Shown here piece after piece: positions 35,559-46,147 of a DNA stretch of 64,000 bases. The notes beneath the pieces are model-generated. The model saw nothing but the letters and a program-made list of their open reading frames with translations, was not told the origin of the DNA and made no database searches. The stretch lies in assembly GCA_006503535.1 (NCBI GenBank), contig QYRS01000004.1:3038001-3102000 (forward strand). Direction: 5' to 3'. Source of the stretch: Arthrinium phaeospermum (Eukaryota > Ascomycota > Sordariomycetes > Amphisphaeriales > Apiosporaceae). The position numbers were made by a program, and so were the translations under genes. Each line of letters opens with the position of its first letter. The first letter of the stretch is position 1.

Positions 35559-37252
35559 ATGCCTCCGCGGAGATCACACAAGAAGTCTCGGAACGGGTGT
35601 AAGCGATGCAAATCTCGGAAGATCAAGGTGAGGAGGAACCACATGACCACCATCACCCGCAGAATGACTGGCTTACCGTGTCCCCTGTATAGTGCGACGA
35701 AGTCTATCCGTCCTGCGGCAATTGCGTCAAGCATGGCGTGTCCTGTGACTTTGAGAACAGCAATTTCCTGACCGTCCCCGAGACCCCGTCGCCTCCGGGA
35801 AGCTACTACTATTCATGCTCAGTGAGTAGCAGCCACGATCGAAGGGTCAGTGGTAGTGGCACCTGGGCCACGACGCCAGCTTCATCGACAGCTTGCGATA
35901 GCCCGCCCCTAACCCTTTACCGTCAGCCGTCGACACCTTATCCGACATTCAGCACAACGTCGGGTACAAACCGGATGCTTGAGCTACGGCTGCTGCACCA
36001 CTACACCACCTCGACGTATAAGCAGCTTTCAGTCATGGGGCCTGGGAGCGAGCTCGTCTGGCGCGAGCGCGTACCACAGCTCGCCTTCGCGTCTGGGGAG
36101 GGGGCACCAGCAGACAGCAGTACAGGCTTCCTTATGGACGTGATGCTGGCGGTCTCAGCTTTGCACCTGCGGACTTCGTCGCCCAATGACCGCACGCTGG
36201 TACGGGCCAGCCATGCCTATACCGCTGCCGCACTGTCCGCATACAATGCCACTCTCAGTCGTGGTATCAAGAAGTCCAACGCCGAGGCGTTGTTGATAAC
36301 GGCCCTCTTCATCACATTCCAAGCCACCGCCTCGCGGGTACTCGGGGATGGAGACAGAGATGGCATGGTCGTCGTCAAACAAGAGCCCAAGTCACCGTTG
36401 CCGGATGAGGACCAAAAGTGGGCATACCACAATGCCAAACGTCCCAAATATGAATTGCCCCTGTCTTGGTTCCATTCATTCCAGGGCGTGAAAGCGATTT
36501 TGTCCGGCAGCTGGTCGTGGATCCAGAGCAGTACGGTCCTCATTCCCATTATCCAGTCTCTCCCTGGATTGGACGTGACCTTGAGCTCGGAGGGATCGAC
36601 CTTCTTCGGCTCACTCCTGGACGGGCTGGCAGAAGAGCTCGAGACCATGGAGATGGATCCAGCCTCCCGCTTATTGACCGAACAGGCCTACCACCATTCT
36701 GTAGCCATGCTTAACTGGGCTCACCGGATACCGCATACAGGTGCACCGATACTATTCATGTTTGCTGTGTCGCGGCGTTTCATCGAGCTGCTGCAGGCCC
36801 AGCGTCCGCGAGCCCTGGTGATACTTGCGTGTCATTTCAGCCAGCTAAAAAGCCTGGACAGTGTCTGGTGGCTGCGTGGTCTTGCCAAACGCGAGGTTGC
36901 GGGCATCGTGTCGCTATTCGAGGAAGAGGACGGCGACGGCTTAGACATCAAGGCTTGGTTGCCGTGGCTCCAGTGGGCAACGCGGGTGGCGCAGTATGAC
37001 GGCGGTGGCATGGTGCCGGCTGATATATGGGGTGTCGAATTATCCCTCCATGACGCTCCGCGTTCCGGTATGAGCGAGAGCACCTACGGCGGCGTGTCTC
37101 ATGTTGAACTATTGACGTGCATGTTCAATAGCTTGACGACTCTGAGCGTCCAGCCGTCGTGCCAGTCTAGAGCCGATGCCACGGACGTCCTCTTCACATC
37201 CGCCTCGTCTATACTGATGGCCAATAGCTTGGTTGCTCCATTGGTCGACTGA
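35559..37252 (+). CDS. Zn2Cys6 transcription factor, UPC2-like
   Basis: Two exons, 35559..35627 and 35693..37252, with a 65-bp intron (GTGAGG...TATAG) that splits the zinc cluster; 542 aa. Splicing restores C14, C17, C24, C31, C34, C41 (CX2CX6CX6CX2CX6C): RNGCKRCKSRKIKCDEVYPS then CGNCVKHGVSCDF. This short-exon cluster with the HKKSRNGC lead-in is typical of UPC2/ECM22-like regulators. The rest shows the weak regulatory domain of that group (LRLLHHYTTSTYKQL, DVMLAVSALHL, ALLITALFITFQAT). It is followed on the same strand by an AceTr transporter and an MFS transporter, whose promoters share an inverted repeat. Regulation of those two is inferred from position; sterol control is not implied. 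Confidence 0.85.
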
Positions 37253-37788
37253 GACAGCTTTCATTGCATCGAGATGCAAATCGGGCTCGCCACGGCTCCT
37301 TTGCACTCCCCAGACCGGATCCCCCACTGTTCAGCGCGACTATCAAGCTTCCCAATCCTTTTGCAGCGTTCTGATTTGCAGACTGGAGGATTAGACATCC
37401 TTTTGCCTTAATATCAATTATGCCCAGAGCGATTGGCTCTTCTTCCTCGCACAACATGAAGGCGCTATGCGCATAGATTGTTTATGCAGACGATTGTTGG
37501 GGATACAGAGACCAAAATGATAAAACGAGTCCATTCGGGGTCAACGGAGTAACGCTCGCTAGCGTCAATGTTATTTTACACGGGAGCCTCAGTGTGCTGG
37601 GATTTTGGAGGTCACCATGTCAGCATGGTGACGAAGCAATTCTGCCCGCCCAAGATCATGATGTAGCTGTGATGGCAATGACAGCGGGTTATAACAACTT
37701 GCCGAATTAATGTCCAGACGCTTGAGGATAGGAATACTTACCAACATCATAATCAATATAGCAAGACATCTCATACACAGCCGCTAAC
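37253..37788. other. Intergenic, TF to AceTr transporter
   Basis: 536 bp: 3' flank of the transcription factor gene and promoter of the transporter. Its main feature is the perfect inverted repeat at 37611-37632, listed separately. Confidence 0.5.
37611..37632. promoter_or_regulatory. Perfect 9-bp inverted repeat, candidate operator of the AceTr transporter
   Basis: Arms GTCACCATG and CATGGTGAC with a 4-nt spacer, ending 156 bp upstream of the transporter ATG. The core can be read as TCACC-N10-GGTGA, and a similar TCACC-N9-GGTGA lies upstream of the MFS gene. The dyad symmetry suits a dimeric regulator such as the neighbouring Zn2Cys6 factor, though it lacks the usual CGG half-sites. Confidence 0.4.
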
Positions 37789-38658
37789 ATGTCTCTTGCC
37801 TCAACAGTGGAAGACGAGAAGAAGTGCCGGGAGATCCTGGATCAGCGTCCGGGTGTTCAAATCTTCCTGCAGCCCATTGCGCCGCCAGCAGCTCTAGGAC
37901 TCGCCGGCTTTGCCGGCTCAACGTTCATAACCGCCAGCTACATCGCCGACTGGTGGGGAGGCCCCAAATCGCCAACCATCTTCTTCCCCTTTGTCGGTAT
38001 CTTCGGCGGCCTCGCCCAGTTCATTGCAGGCCTCCACGGGTTCCAGGCGCGAGACACGTTGGTGACCGTCATCAATACTATGTGGGGCTCCTTCTGGATC
38101 GCCATCGGCATACTATACGCATTTGTGGTAAGTGATTCTCTGTACTGTACAGACAAACCTGGCGTGCTGCATCGAGATGGCTGATGATATTGTGAGCAGG
38201 CGGCTGGCGCTCTGGAGCCGCACGAGGTGCACACCCATTTCCCCGAGTTGGCATCCTGGTTCGTGGTTCTGAGCGTCATTACCTGGTCCTGCACGCTGGC
38301 AGCAACAGCGCGAGACTTGGTGCTCACTGCCTGTCTGTTCTCGCTCGCCGTCGGGAGCACGATTGCGTGCTGCCTGTTCTCCTACAACGGCGGGACGGGC
38401 TCGGCGTCCGGCGACGGCCTGCACGGCGGCGTGACCCGCGGCATCAAGGCGGCGGCATACTTCTGGATGCTTTCCGCCCTGTTGGCCTGGTGGCGAGTGA
38501 CTTCGTACCTCATCAATGAAGCATACGGACCGGATCATAAGATTACGAAGTTCTTCCCGATCGGACGCACGCCGCTGGAGAAGAGAGCACCGTATATCAT
38601 TCCAGGACTGGGCGAGCCGGGTGTCAAGCGAGGCGTGCCGAAGCCGCTAGCGGTCTAG
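37789..38658 (+). CDS. AceTr (GPR1/FUN34/YaaH) family transporter
   Basis: Two exons, 37789..38127 and 38200..38658, with a 72-bp GTAAGT...GCAG intron; 265 aa. The family moves acetate, succinate or related small monocarboxylates, or acts in ammonium/acetate signalling, in the plasma membrane. Six hydrophobic segments are visible, starting with the family signature region QPIAPPAALGLAGFAGSTF near residue 28. This is the variant form rather than the classic NPAPLGL. Others include IFGGLAQFIAGLHGF, TMWGSFWIAIGILYAF, WFVVLSVITWSCTLAA, LFSLAVGSTIACCLFSY and AYFWMLSALLAWWRVTSYL. The cytosolic C-terminal tail (KFFPIGRTPLEKRAP...) is conserved in fungal members of this variant. The substrate is not readable from the sequence. 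Confidence 0.88.
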
Positions 38659-39528
38659 CGAGGTGCCGAACCTGGGGGAAGGATGCATGCATGTGGTTTG
38701 TCGAATCAGATCCAAGCCGAAGCCGAAGGGAGACGATTTGTATGCGCCTACTCTTACTGTACGTCATCCCTAGATTGTTTGGTTGCGCACTATCAGGTGC
38801 TAGGAGTAGGTAGCTTACGTCTGGTCGGAATTCAAGATTGTACATATTCCGATGCGGCCAGCAATGATGCGCATTTGTTGAGAAAGTGCGATGCTCGATT
38901 TCATTCGTGGTTGCCAAACCGACCAAAAACCCGATCAATTCGATGAGTCAGATTGGCATGAGACGCGTGAGCAGGCTTCGTCAATGCCAGCGCAGACGAA
39001 TGCCATCAGATAAGGAAACCACGTAACATACCTCGCAAGCGATCAATTGATTTCAATCGCATGCATGGTCGTTGTCGGGTGTTCCAAGTTAGAGGGGGCC
39101 TGCTAATGAGCGAGCTCACAGCCCAACGTAGACGGACTGAGCAGCGCCAATCACCGCTCATGACGGTGACACGTATGCTTCCCCGTAAACTTTTACGCAG
39201 TACAGACAGTCCATTTCTGGGGTGAACTAATATTTAGACAAACCACGATGACACAATTCGGGTTATTCCGTCATTTGAGTCGTAGTCGTCCGGGGGCTAC
39301 GTACCATGAAGAAAAGTCAAAAGGAAATATTTACTCCGAGACACGTCGCGAGAAAGGATCCTACGGGTGCGGCAGGGGTGTCAGAACACTGCCACGCATG
39401 GGGGCCTTTCGGCTCAGCAAAACAAGGGAGTAGATAAGGATCTCGTAGCGCAATTCCATCTGGGTTTTTGTTCATTGCGCCAACTTCAATTTGTACATAA
39501 AGTTGTACAGTCTGAAATCTTTGGGACA
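38659..39528. other. Intergenic, AceTr to MFS transporter
   Basis: 870 bp with no gene seen. Contains the inverted repeat at 39151-39169 and the MFS leader; the frame is open upstream of the MFS ATG but not supported as coding. Confidence 0.45.
39151..39169. promoter_or_regulatory. Inverted repeat TCACCG-N7-CGGTGA upstream of the MFS gene
   Basis: Perfect 6-bp arms (TCACCG / CGGTGA, 7-nt spacer), 360 bp upstream of the MFS ATG at 39529. As TCACC-N9-GGTGA it is close to the TCACC-N10-GGTGA dyad upstream of the AceTr gene. Here the arms include CGG in inverted orientation, as expected for some Zn2Cys6 dimers. Confidence 0.4.
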
Positions 39529-41169
39529 ATGAGCAACCACTATGGGCACGAGTACGACGATACCGACATGGCGGTAGCATCGCCCGCCGAGGAGCATAGG
39601 CTCCTCCTCGGCGAGCCAGAGGAAGACGCGGCGGCGCCGCCACTACCAACAACACCCCGGCAGCGCCGCCGACCAGCACACCGGACGGCCTTTTCAACCA
39701 CCTCCATCCGGTCCATCGCCAGTATCCACGTCCCCAAGGTCCACAAGGGTGACACCATCGTCAACCTGATATGCGGCGTCCTCTTGGTGGCTTCGTCGTC
39801 CGGCGGCTTTCTCATTATCCCCATGACTCGTCTGGTCGAGGATGCCGTCTGCCACAAGCACTACGGGCAAGTGCAGAGCGCCGACAACCCGATTGACGAG
39901 AACCTGTGCAAGCTGGACAGCATCCAATCCAACGTGGCCTTCGTCTTCGCCATGTTCGAGTTGGTCCAGTCGCTCTGTGGGTTCCTCGCTGCGTTCCCTT
40001 GGGGGATTGCGGCCGATCGGCTCGGGCGCAAGCCAGTAGTCGGTCTCGCCATCATTGGCATGTGCCTCAGTAGTCTATGGGTCATGATGGTCCTGGCCTG
40101 GTATACAGTGATTCCCCTTTGGGTCCTCACCCTCGCCGGTGGGTTTCACTTCATGGGCGGCGGCAATGCCATGATAAGCGCTGCGTTGCTCAGTATGGTA
40201 TCCGATGTGATCCCCGAGGAGAGACGAGCCGTTTCTTTCATGCGCTTCCACGTGGCCGCCATCCTCGGCAACCTGGTCTCGCCAGCGCTCTGCTCTCTCA
40301 TGATGGCCAAGACGGGGCCTTGGCCTTGCATGTGGGTGTCGCTGGCGCTTCTGATATCAGGCACGGCAGCCTTTATGTTCATCCCCGAAACGAGTTCGCA
40401 TAAAAAGCAGGATGATCAAGAGGGTGACTTGACCCAGCCGGCCGGCTTCAAGGGTCACGTCACGCACACGTATGACCGCTTGCGGGAGTCCGCGTCAATC
40501 CTGAAGTCCTCCTCCGTCATCATACTCCTGGCGACATGCGCCGTCTCGATCCCCGTCATCGTCGCGGTTCTCCAATTCTTGGTCCAGTTCATTTCAAAGC
40601 GCTACAACATGCCCATCGGCGACACCGGCTACGTACAGACGGCCTATGGCGTCGCCCAGGTGCTCCAGTCGCTTCTCGTCCTGCCCTACATCTCCAAAAT
40701 CCTCGTATCGGAATCGACACCTTGGCCGTTCAGGATGAAAGACGAGCAGACGCGAGACTTGTGGCTAGCGCGCTGGTCCTACGGCGCGCTGGTACTCGGA
40801 TTCCTCCTGATGGGCGCGGCGCCGTCGCTGGCTTCTTTTGTCTTCGGACTGTTTGTGCTGTCGCTCGGGTCCGGCTTCAACTCGCTGACCAGGAGCCTCA
40901 TGAGTCTCTACGTGGACCCCGAGCACCGCTCCCGCCTGTTCAGCTTGGTGGGCATGGCCGAAGTCGCCGGGGCCATGTACGGCCCGCCTATGCTAGCCGG
41001 TCTCTTCGCCTTGGGCATGCGTTTGGGAGGGGCCTGGATCGGCCTGCCGTACTGGGGAATGGCGTGCCTGTGTCTGGTGGTTATTGGTGCCCTCACGTTT
41101 GTTAGGGTGCCCCGCGACCGAGGAGAAGCTGCCGCCGCCTCTGAGCACACGCAGGAAGAGGCGCGCTAA
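39529..41169 (+). CDS. Major facilitator superfamily (MFS) transporter
   Basis: Single exon, 546 aa, from the ATG at 39529; the frame is open back to 39367, but that stretch is AT-rich and leader-like. The N-terminal 75 residues are cytosolic and polar (acidic, then an Arg-rich patch RQRRRPAHR). About twelve membrane segments follow. The MFS motif A loop is clear as GIAADRLGRKPVVG near residue 158, and PEERRAVSFMRFH fits the second conserved intracellular loop. The central loop between the two halves (SSHKKQDDQEGDLTQ...) is hydrophilic. The LSLGSGFNSLTRSLMSLYV and EVAGAMYGPPMLAGLFA segments resemble uncharacterised fungal drug/metabolite transporters of the DHA type. The tail is acidic (EHTQEEAR). 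The substrate is unknown. It is the third plus-strand gene after the TF and the AceTr transporter. Confidence 0.9.
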   Translation: MSNHYGHEYDDTDMAVASPAEEHRLLLGEPEEDAAAPPLPTTPRQRRRPAHRTAFSTTSIRSIASIHVPKVHKGDTIVNLICGVLLVASSSGGFLIIPMTRLVEDAVCHKHYGQVQSADNPIDENLCKLDSIQSNVAFVFAMFELVQSLCGFLAAFPWGIAADRLGRKPVVGLAIIGMCLSSLWVMMVLAWYTVIPLWVLTLAGGFHFMGGGNAMISAALLSMVSDVIPEERRAVSFMRFHVAAILGNLVSPALCSLMMAKTGPWPCMWVSLALLISGTAAFMFIPETSSHKKQDDQEGDLTQPAGFKGHVTHTYDRLRESASILKSSSVIILLATCAVSIPVIVAVLQFLVQFISKRYNMPIGDTGYVQTAYGVAQVLQSLLVLPYISKILVSESTPWPFRMKDEQTRDLWLARWSYGALVLGFLLMGAAPSLASFVFGLFVLSLGSGFNSLTRSLMSLYVDPEHRSRLFSLVGMAEVAGAMYGPPMLAGLFALGMRLGGAWIGLPYWGMACLCLVVIGALTFVRVPRDRGEAAAASEHTQEEAR

Positions 41170-44100
41170 GACCTGCAACTCAGTGTCACATCCTGTTTCC
41201 TTCACGGAAATGTTTTCTTTTACGGTTGGGTAATATATTCAACACTGGCTGTTGGACACCCCTCGGTAGTAACTCCCTTGTGTTGGTTCTTGGAAAGATA
41301 TGATCGACGGCACCAGCAATTGGGCCATGATTGAGCAGACAATAAACAAGAATAACCGGTTGACTTCGAGGCTTGCATAAGTGCGATCTCAGATCGCTCT
41401 TATGCAGTACTGGCGTTTCATGCAGATTCATAGTCTGATTAGATCAAAGCCCAGTGCCCAGCAGCCTGGTTATTGTCACAGTCTCTGGGGGCTCAGTGGC
41501 TTTTCACGATTGGGGAGAATAGCAACATTCGAGACGGCTGGGAACGCCACCAGCCCTTCTTGCGGCGGTCTGCAGCTGTATATGCACTGTATTTCTTCCT
41601 TGATTGGTTGCTTGTTTGTAACCAGAGACGCCGAGCCTAGATAAACTAAGGCAAAGCAAGGCATCACCAACACATGGCGGTCTAGTGACACAGGCCCTAG
41701 GAGAATAGGAAGATAGGAGAAATAAGCGTGTGTGCAATGTGATACTACCTCCTCCTACTGCAGTGTTTGGCGGCTGCAGCCATTGTGCCACGCAACATTG
41801 CGCGTTCTCTGTCATGGTGTCTCCAATCTATGCGGACGTCGAGCGGATGCTACCAAAACACGGTCGCGTCCCTCCCCTCCCCCAAGTCGCGCCCCCGGAC
41901 GCATTGGGTCCGGACAAGGCCTGGGGTACGTGTCACACAAAAGGTGCAAACACATGCAGGTGATACAGTGACAGCTCTTGCAAAAGATCAATCGACATAT
42001 CATGCAAGTCAGCGAAGTAAGGAGAAGATGTTAATAACAGAAGGCAGCCAGCCACCCTTGTTCGGATCACAGTTGTCCGGGGGTGGACATTATATGGTGA
42101 AGCCCAGCGCTGTGCTGTTGTTGGGAAGACACTTACACTGTAAGGGTGAGATGGGAACTTATCAGGTGGAGAATGCGCTCCGCCAAAGAATCCATCCATC
42201 ACCGGGGAAATACTTGTAGGAACGTATCAGAGATGCTATCGCATGTAGCCGGCGGGAATAATGACAGCGGCACGGGCAGCAGATTGTGAGATGGTAGCGC
42301 GAATGCGTCTGGTCGCTTTTGGACAAGGCTGCATGGAGATTCACTAGACATAATCGGGGTTGCTCTAGTATGCACTTACCAGACGATCTGAGGTGACATC
42401 TCACATCGTTTTCTCCATGTAACCCCCCAAATCCACTTCACATGACGGATACCGCCTGCGCGACTGCGCGACCCCATGCTTGTGATCATGCTCGGTTGCA
42501 GCAGGCTGGCGTGGTCCGCCATCACACATGACGCCAAGAGCAGGAGGAGATTGGCCCTATCGCATCAGCGTAGCATCCAGCACCTCAATTGTCGTCAGAT
42601 TCTTACATATGGAATCTGCAGAGGAATCCCCTTGTCCCTCGTCAGATCCTCGTTGACTGATACCTAGCATGTTGAGACAGGGAGACAGGTGCTCAGGCGC
42701 TAGAATGTTTCCCTTCCCAGCCACGGATCGCTACCCGGGAATATTGAAGCCAGTAGGGTAAAGACCCGGATTCCGAATATCACCCATCTCCACGCCCTAC
42801 CCCAAGCATTTACGGGTTCCACGCGGGGCAAGCAAGCAAGCTTCCAAGCCACACAATCTCGGGTCTGGCCTAATCGACGTACTGTCCTTTCGGTTCACCG
42901 GAGCCTCGGGATTTTCCCGAGATATCTGCAGGCAGCGGTAGGCAGCGGGGAAAAGTGCTGCATGAAGATACGCCAAAAGCGTGACAGTGGCTTAGTGCTT
43001 CAGCCCAATAATTTGTCGGCAGCCAACATTCTAGAAGCCATGCTGACATAGTGTCAAGCCACCGAGGGCGAATGCGCCATAGCCCGAGGTGCCTGGCTGT
43101 TCGGCAGTAATAGCTATTGGGCAGGTAAGCGCGGCTCAGTCTGGAGGATTCAATGCAGCCCTTCTTCATTTCAGGAGAGCATCGGCGGTAATACCTCATT
43201 CAAGCCACGATGATACTCTCACGCAGTATTGTAGGGGACTTTGGCCCTTGGGTGAGCTGTCAACTGGGTTCTGAATGTTGGAGTGTCTTTGCTTGGGGAT
43301 GGTGGCGGTGATCTTTGCGTCTTCTGGCCGACTCCCCTGTTTATAAGTGGTAATTAACATACGGCTTCGATTCATGCAGTCGGCGTACCAAACAGCCATC
43401 GAGCATGGACAGGCCTGCCAACAACTTCATGAAGTACCTGGTATGGTCCAATGAATCCACAATCTGATAACCGTGATGACGATGCACCACGGTAAATGGC
43501 TGGATGTGAAGCCAGCGAATCTCGAAATACCTACTCGACCGATCCCAGTCCAGATGTGCCAATCCAGTGAGAATCCTTGTCTCGAAGCAAACACACCTGA
43601 TGATGATGTGCTGCAATTTGGGAGTTTGCTTTGCATTTTGAGGCTTCCATGCAGATTGTGACGCCCATCCTGTCAAAACATTCTAGAAAGAAACATAGCT
43701 TTCCGATCAAAGTGTGGCCGCGAAAGCATTACTCGATCGGGATCATGGCAGTTGCCAGTTGGACGTGAAACTGGACGCGTTTATTTTCGATACTAGCTTC
43801 CCAGAAAACGTACGATTCCACGTTTTGGGAAAAAACATGGGGACGAAAGGATTACCTTCTATGGTAGGTGGTATTGGCTGGACCGTAATTTTCTTTTGGG
43901 ACAGAGAAAGCGATTTGAATAGATGGACCTGGCATCGCAGCATCGCAGCATCGTCCATCCAGATGGGGTCAGAGATGGCCCTCGATGCAAATCTGTATGC
44001 AACTATGCCAAAGGGGAATGTGGAACAAGGAATCGTGCCAAGGCTGTTATTGATTGGTGACGATTTGCCCTAGTTGCGTATTTGGGCAACATTATTCATG

Positions 44101-45391
44101 GCAAGTACTCCGTCACTCTGCGGGCAGGTACGTATCAAATATGACCACCAGTTGGTCTTGCTGAGGGTTGGTGAATGTGACAAAGGTGCCGACCCACCCA
44201 GACTTGAACCATGGATCACAACCTGTACTCCCTACCATATTTCACACACAGCTGAATCTTGCAGCAGTAATCTGATTGATGTGTCGATTTTCGCGACCCC
44301 AAGATGGTTCGTTGAGCATCGAAATGTTTCTTTCGAAAGCATCCAAAAGAAAGGACGCCCTCATATTCGTTTGCTTAGAAAACTCGGCATTTGATTTCGC
44401 AACCTCAAGAGTAGGTAGTCTGCATGCTGGCACTCTCCACCCATAAGGCTACGATGTCCAATGTCCTCAAGGAGATGCAAGAGGTAAGCATGCTTCCTGA
44501 CCGGGGCAGTTGGCGTAATGCCGCATGCGGACTCTCCCCTCCGCTGCTTCTTTGACCCCTACGCAGTTGGCAGCCATGGCAAGTTCCATTTGTACTCGAG
44601 CACCACGGCCACATCTCGGATCTCTTACTCCTAGTGTAGAGTAATGGATATACGGCGAGCTTGCTTACTGGTCGATAGCCAGATGCCCCCGACTTTTGGC
44701 ACAGCTGATGACCCTTTTAAACCCGGCCTGTGGGTAATCCTTGGGTGCTTGGCGATAAACGACGGCCCATCGACCTATGATGACCTGCGACTTGCACGCT
44801 AGATCGGCAACCACATAAGACCATCGTAGCTTACTTGCCAAGAGAAGCCCTGCAACAGACCAGGGGGGGTCGTTATTGAGGTTGGGGGTACCGAGAGTAC
44901 CCAGGCCGACCCGAGGGGACGGTCCGGTGGGTGAGAAAACTCACGATTTGCCAAAGAGGTTACAGCCGTAGTAACACATTGAGTGAAGTAGGTAGCCACG
45001 CTGAGACTAGGAGGGTACAGCCATGGTAAACCTGATGAAGACGAACTTTGAGTTGGGGTTGGGGGGATCCAGATGGGGGAGCATGTCACCCTGATCGCAC
45101 CACGATGCTTTACCAGTGACTCTCCACGAACTCCCGTCCGAAGCTATATATGTCACGATAACCACACACACTCTCTCTACCTGCGTCTCCGTCTCCGTTT
45201 CCTCGACCCTCCAGACTTAATCTCTCATTGACACAAGATACTCACGAAACAACAACTACCTACACTGGCATTTCTAGGGACACTTACACTGGCCATTTCC
45301 CCTTTTACTATATTCGTATAAAACCTTATCGTTATACGTCTATTTCACATACACCTTTTTCATAAGCCCGGATCTTCCAACAACTCACGAG
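41170..45391. other. Large gene-poor region (4.2 kb)
   Basis: No ORF with convincing codon bias or motifs. Composition is close to neutral and ORFs on all frames are short. The direct repeat GCATCGCA-GCATCGCA occurs at about 43931-43950. The right end carries the promoter of the Cys-rich gene. Confidence 0.45.
45145..45152 (+). promoter_or_regulatory. TATA box of the cysteine-rich protein gene
   Basis: GCTATATATGTC, followed at 45166-45215 by CA and CT runs typical of fungal transcription start regions, about 245 bp upstream of the ATG at 45392. Confidence 0.5.
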
Positions 45392-46147
45392 ATGGCTAAA
45401 GGGGCTACCTATGCGTCTAATCCGCCAGCAAAGCGACAGAGGCCCCGTAAAAGCACTGGACCAGTCGACCAACAAGGCCAGTCTCAAACGCACGCCACCA
45501 AACAACACCCCTTGGGCCGTCTCTTGGACGCCGAGCGGAACTGCAACGATAAATTCGCCTGCTTCAACTGCATGGACCTCAAGCGCTTCTTCGAGTTCGA
45601 GTCCGAACAGGCCATCAAGGTCCGGCGGATGGACCTGCCCGAGTGCCCGGTCGAGCAGCTGCGCCGAGTCTGTATCGAGTGCGGCATCGACATCGGCCTC
45701 TACCGGGCCGGACACGTCCTCAAACGCAACGAAGGCGCCGACTGCTGGATCTGCGACTGCCCTAGCGCCCACAAGAGAGACGGCAGCCTGGCCGGCACCG
45801 AGAGCTACCAGTGCCATGACTGCGGCATGACCCAATGCTTCAGTACACCCGCCGCGAACCAGAACAGACAGGACGACGTCGTCCCGATCTATCCTCTTCC
45901 TCCTCGACGACCACGGAGCAACAACAGGTTCACGCCAGTTCCCGATCTCGATGCTCGACCATCCCCCGCTCAAGTACGGAAGACATCTATCCCATACCTC
46001 CTCTGTCCGACGTCGACGCCCGTCCTCTTGTCCCCGCCGTATCAGCACTCGGAGCTGGTCGTGCGCCTGGCTACCACTACAGACCGGAAGCAGGCAGGGT
46101 GCCCAGAATCCGAGGAATCTGAGCAGGGTGTCTGGAGCCCTATGTGA
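45392..46147 (+). CDS. Cysteine-rich zinc-ribbon-like protein of unknown function
   Basis: 251 aa, single exon as read, with a good start context (CGAGATGG). Twelve cysteines lie between residues 51 and 149, mostly as pairs: CFNC (57/60), CIEC (94/97), CWICDC (118/121/123), CHDC (141/144) and C149, consistent with two zinc-binding units. The block CFNCMDLKRFFEFESEQA...RRVCIECG resembles the zinc ribbon found after the F-box in many fungal F-box proteins, but no F-box precedes it. The N-terminus is basic (KRQRPRK). After residue 150 a second frame from 45835 to 46122 is equally open and rich in Ser/Thr/Gln, so the true C-terminus is uncertain (unseen intron or frameshift). The function is not known. 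Confidence 0.7.
   Translation: MAKGATYASNPPAKRQRPRKSTGPVDQQGQSQTHATKQHPLGRLLDAERNCNDKFACFNCMDLKRFFEFESEQAIKVRRMDLPECPVEQLRRVCIECGIDIGLYRAGHVLKRNEGADCWICDCPSAHKRDGSLAGTESYQCHDCGMTQCFSTPAANQNRQDDVVPIYPLPPRRPRSNNRFTPVPDLDARPSPAQVRKTSIPYLLCPTSTPVLLSPPYQHSELVVRLATTTDRKQAGCPESEESEQGVWSPM

Noticed and set aside
43714..44073. 119-aa open frame in the 41-45 kb gap
   Set aside because: No ATG at its start and no coding bias; a possible decayed fragment but nothing recognisable.
44190..44225. tRNA-like B-box on the minus strand (GGTTCAAGTC)
   Set aside because: No matching A-box or acceptor stem could be drawn around it.
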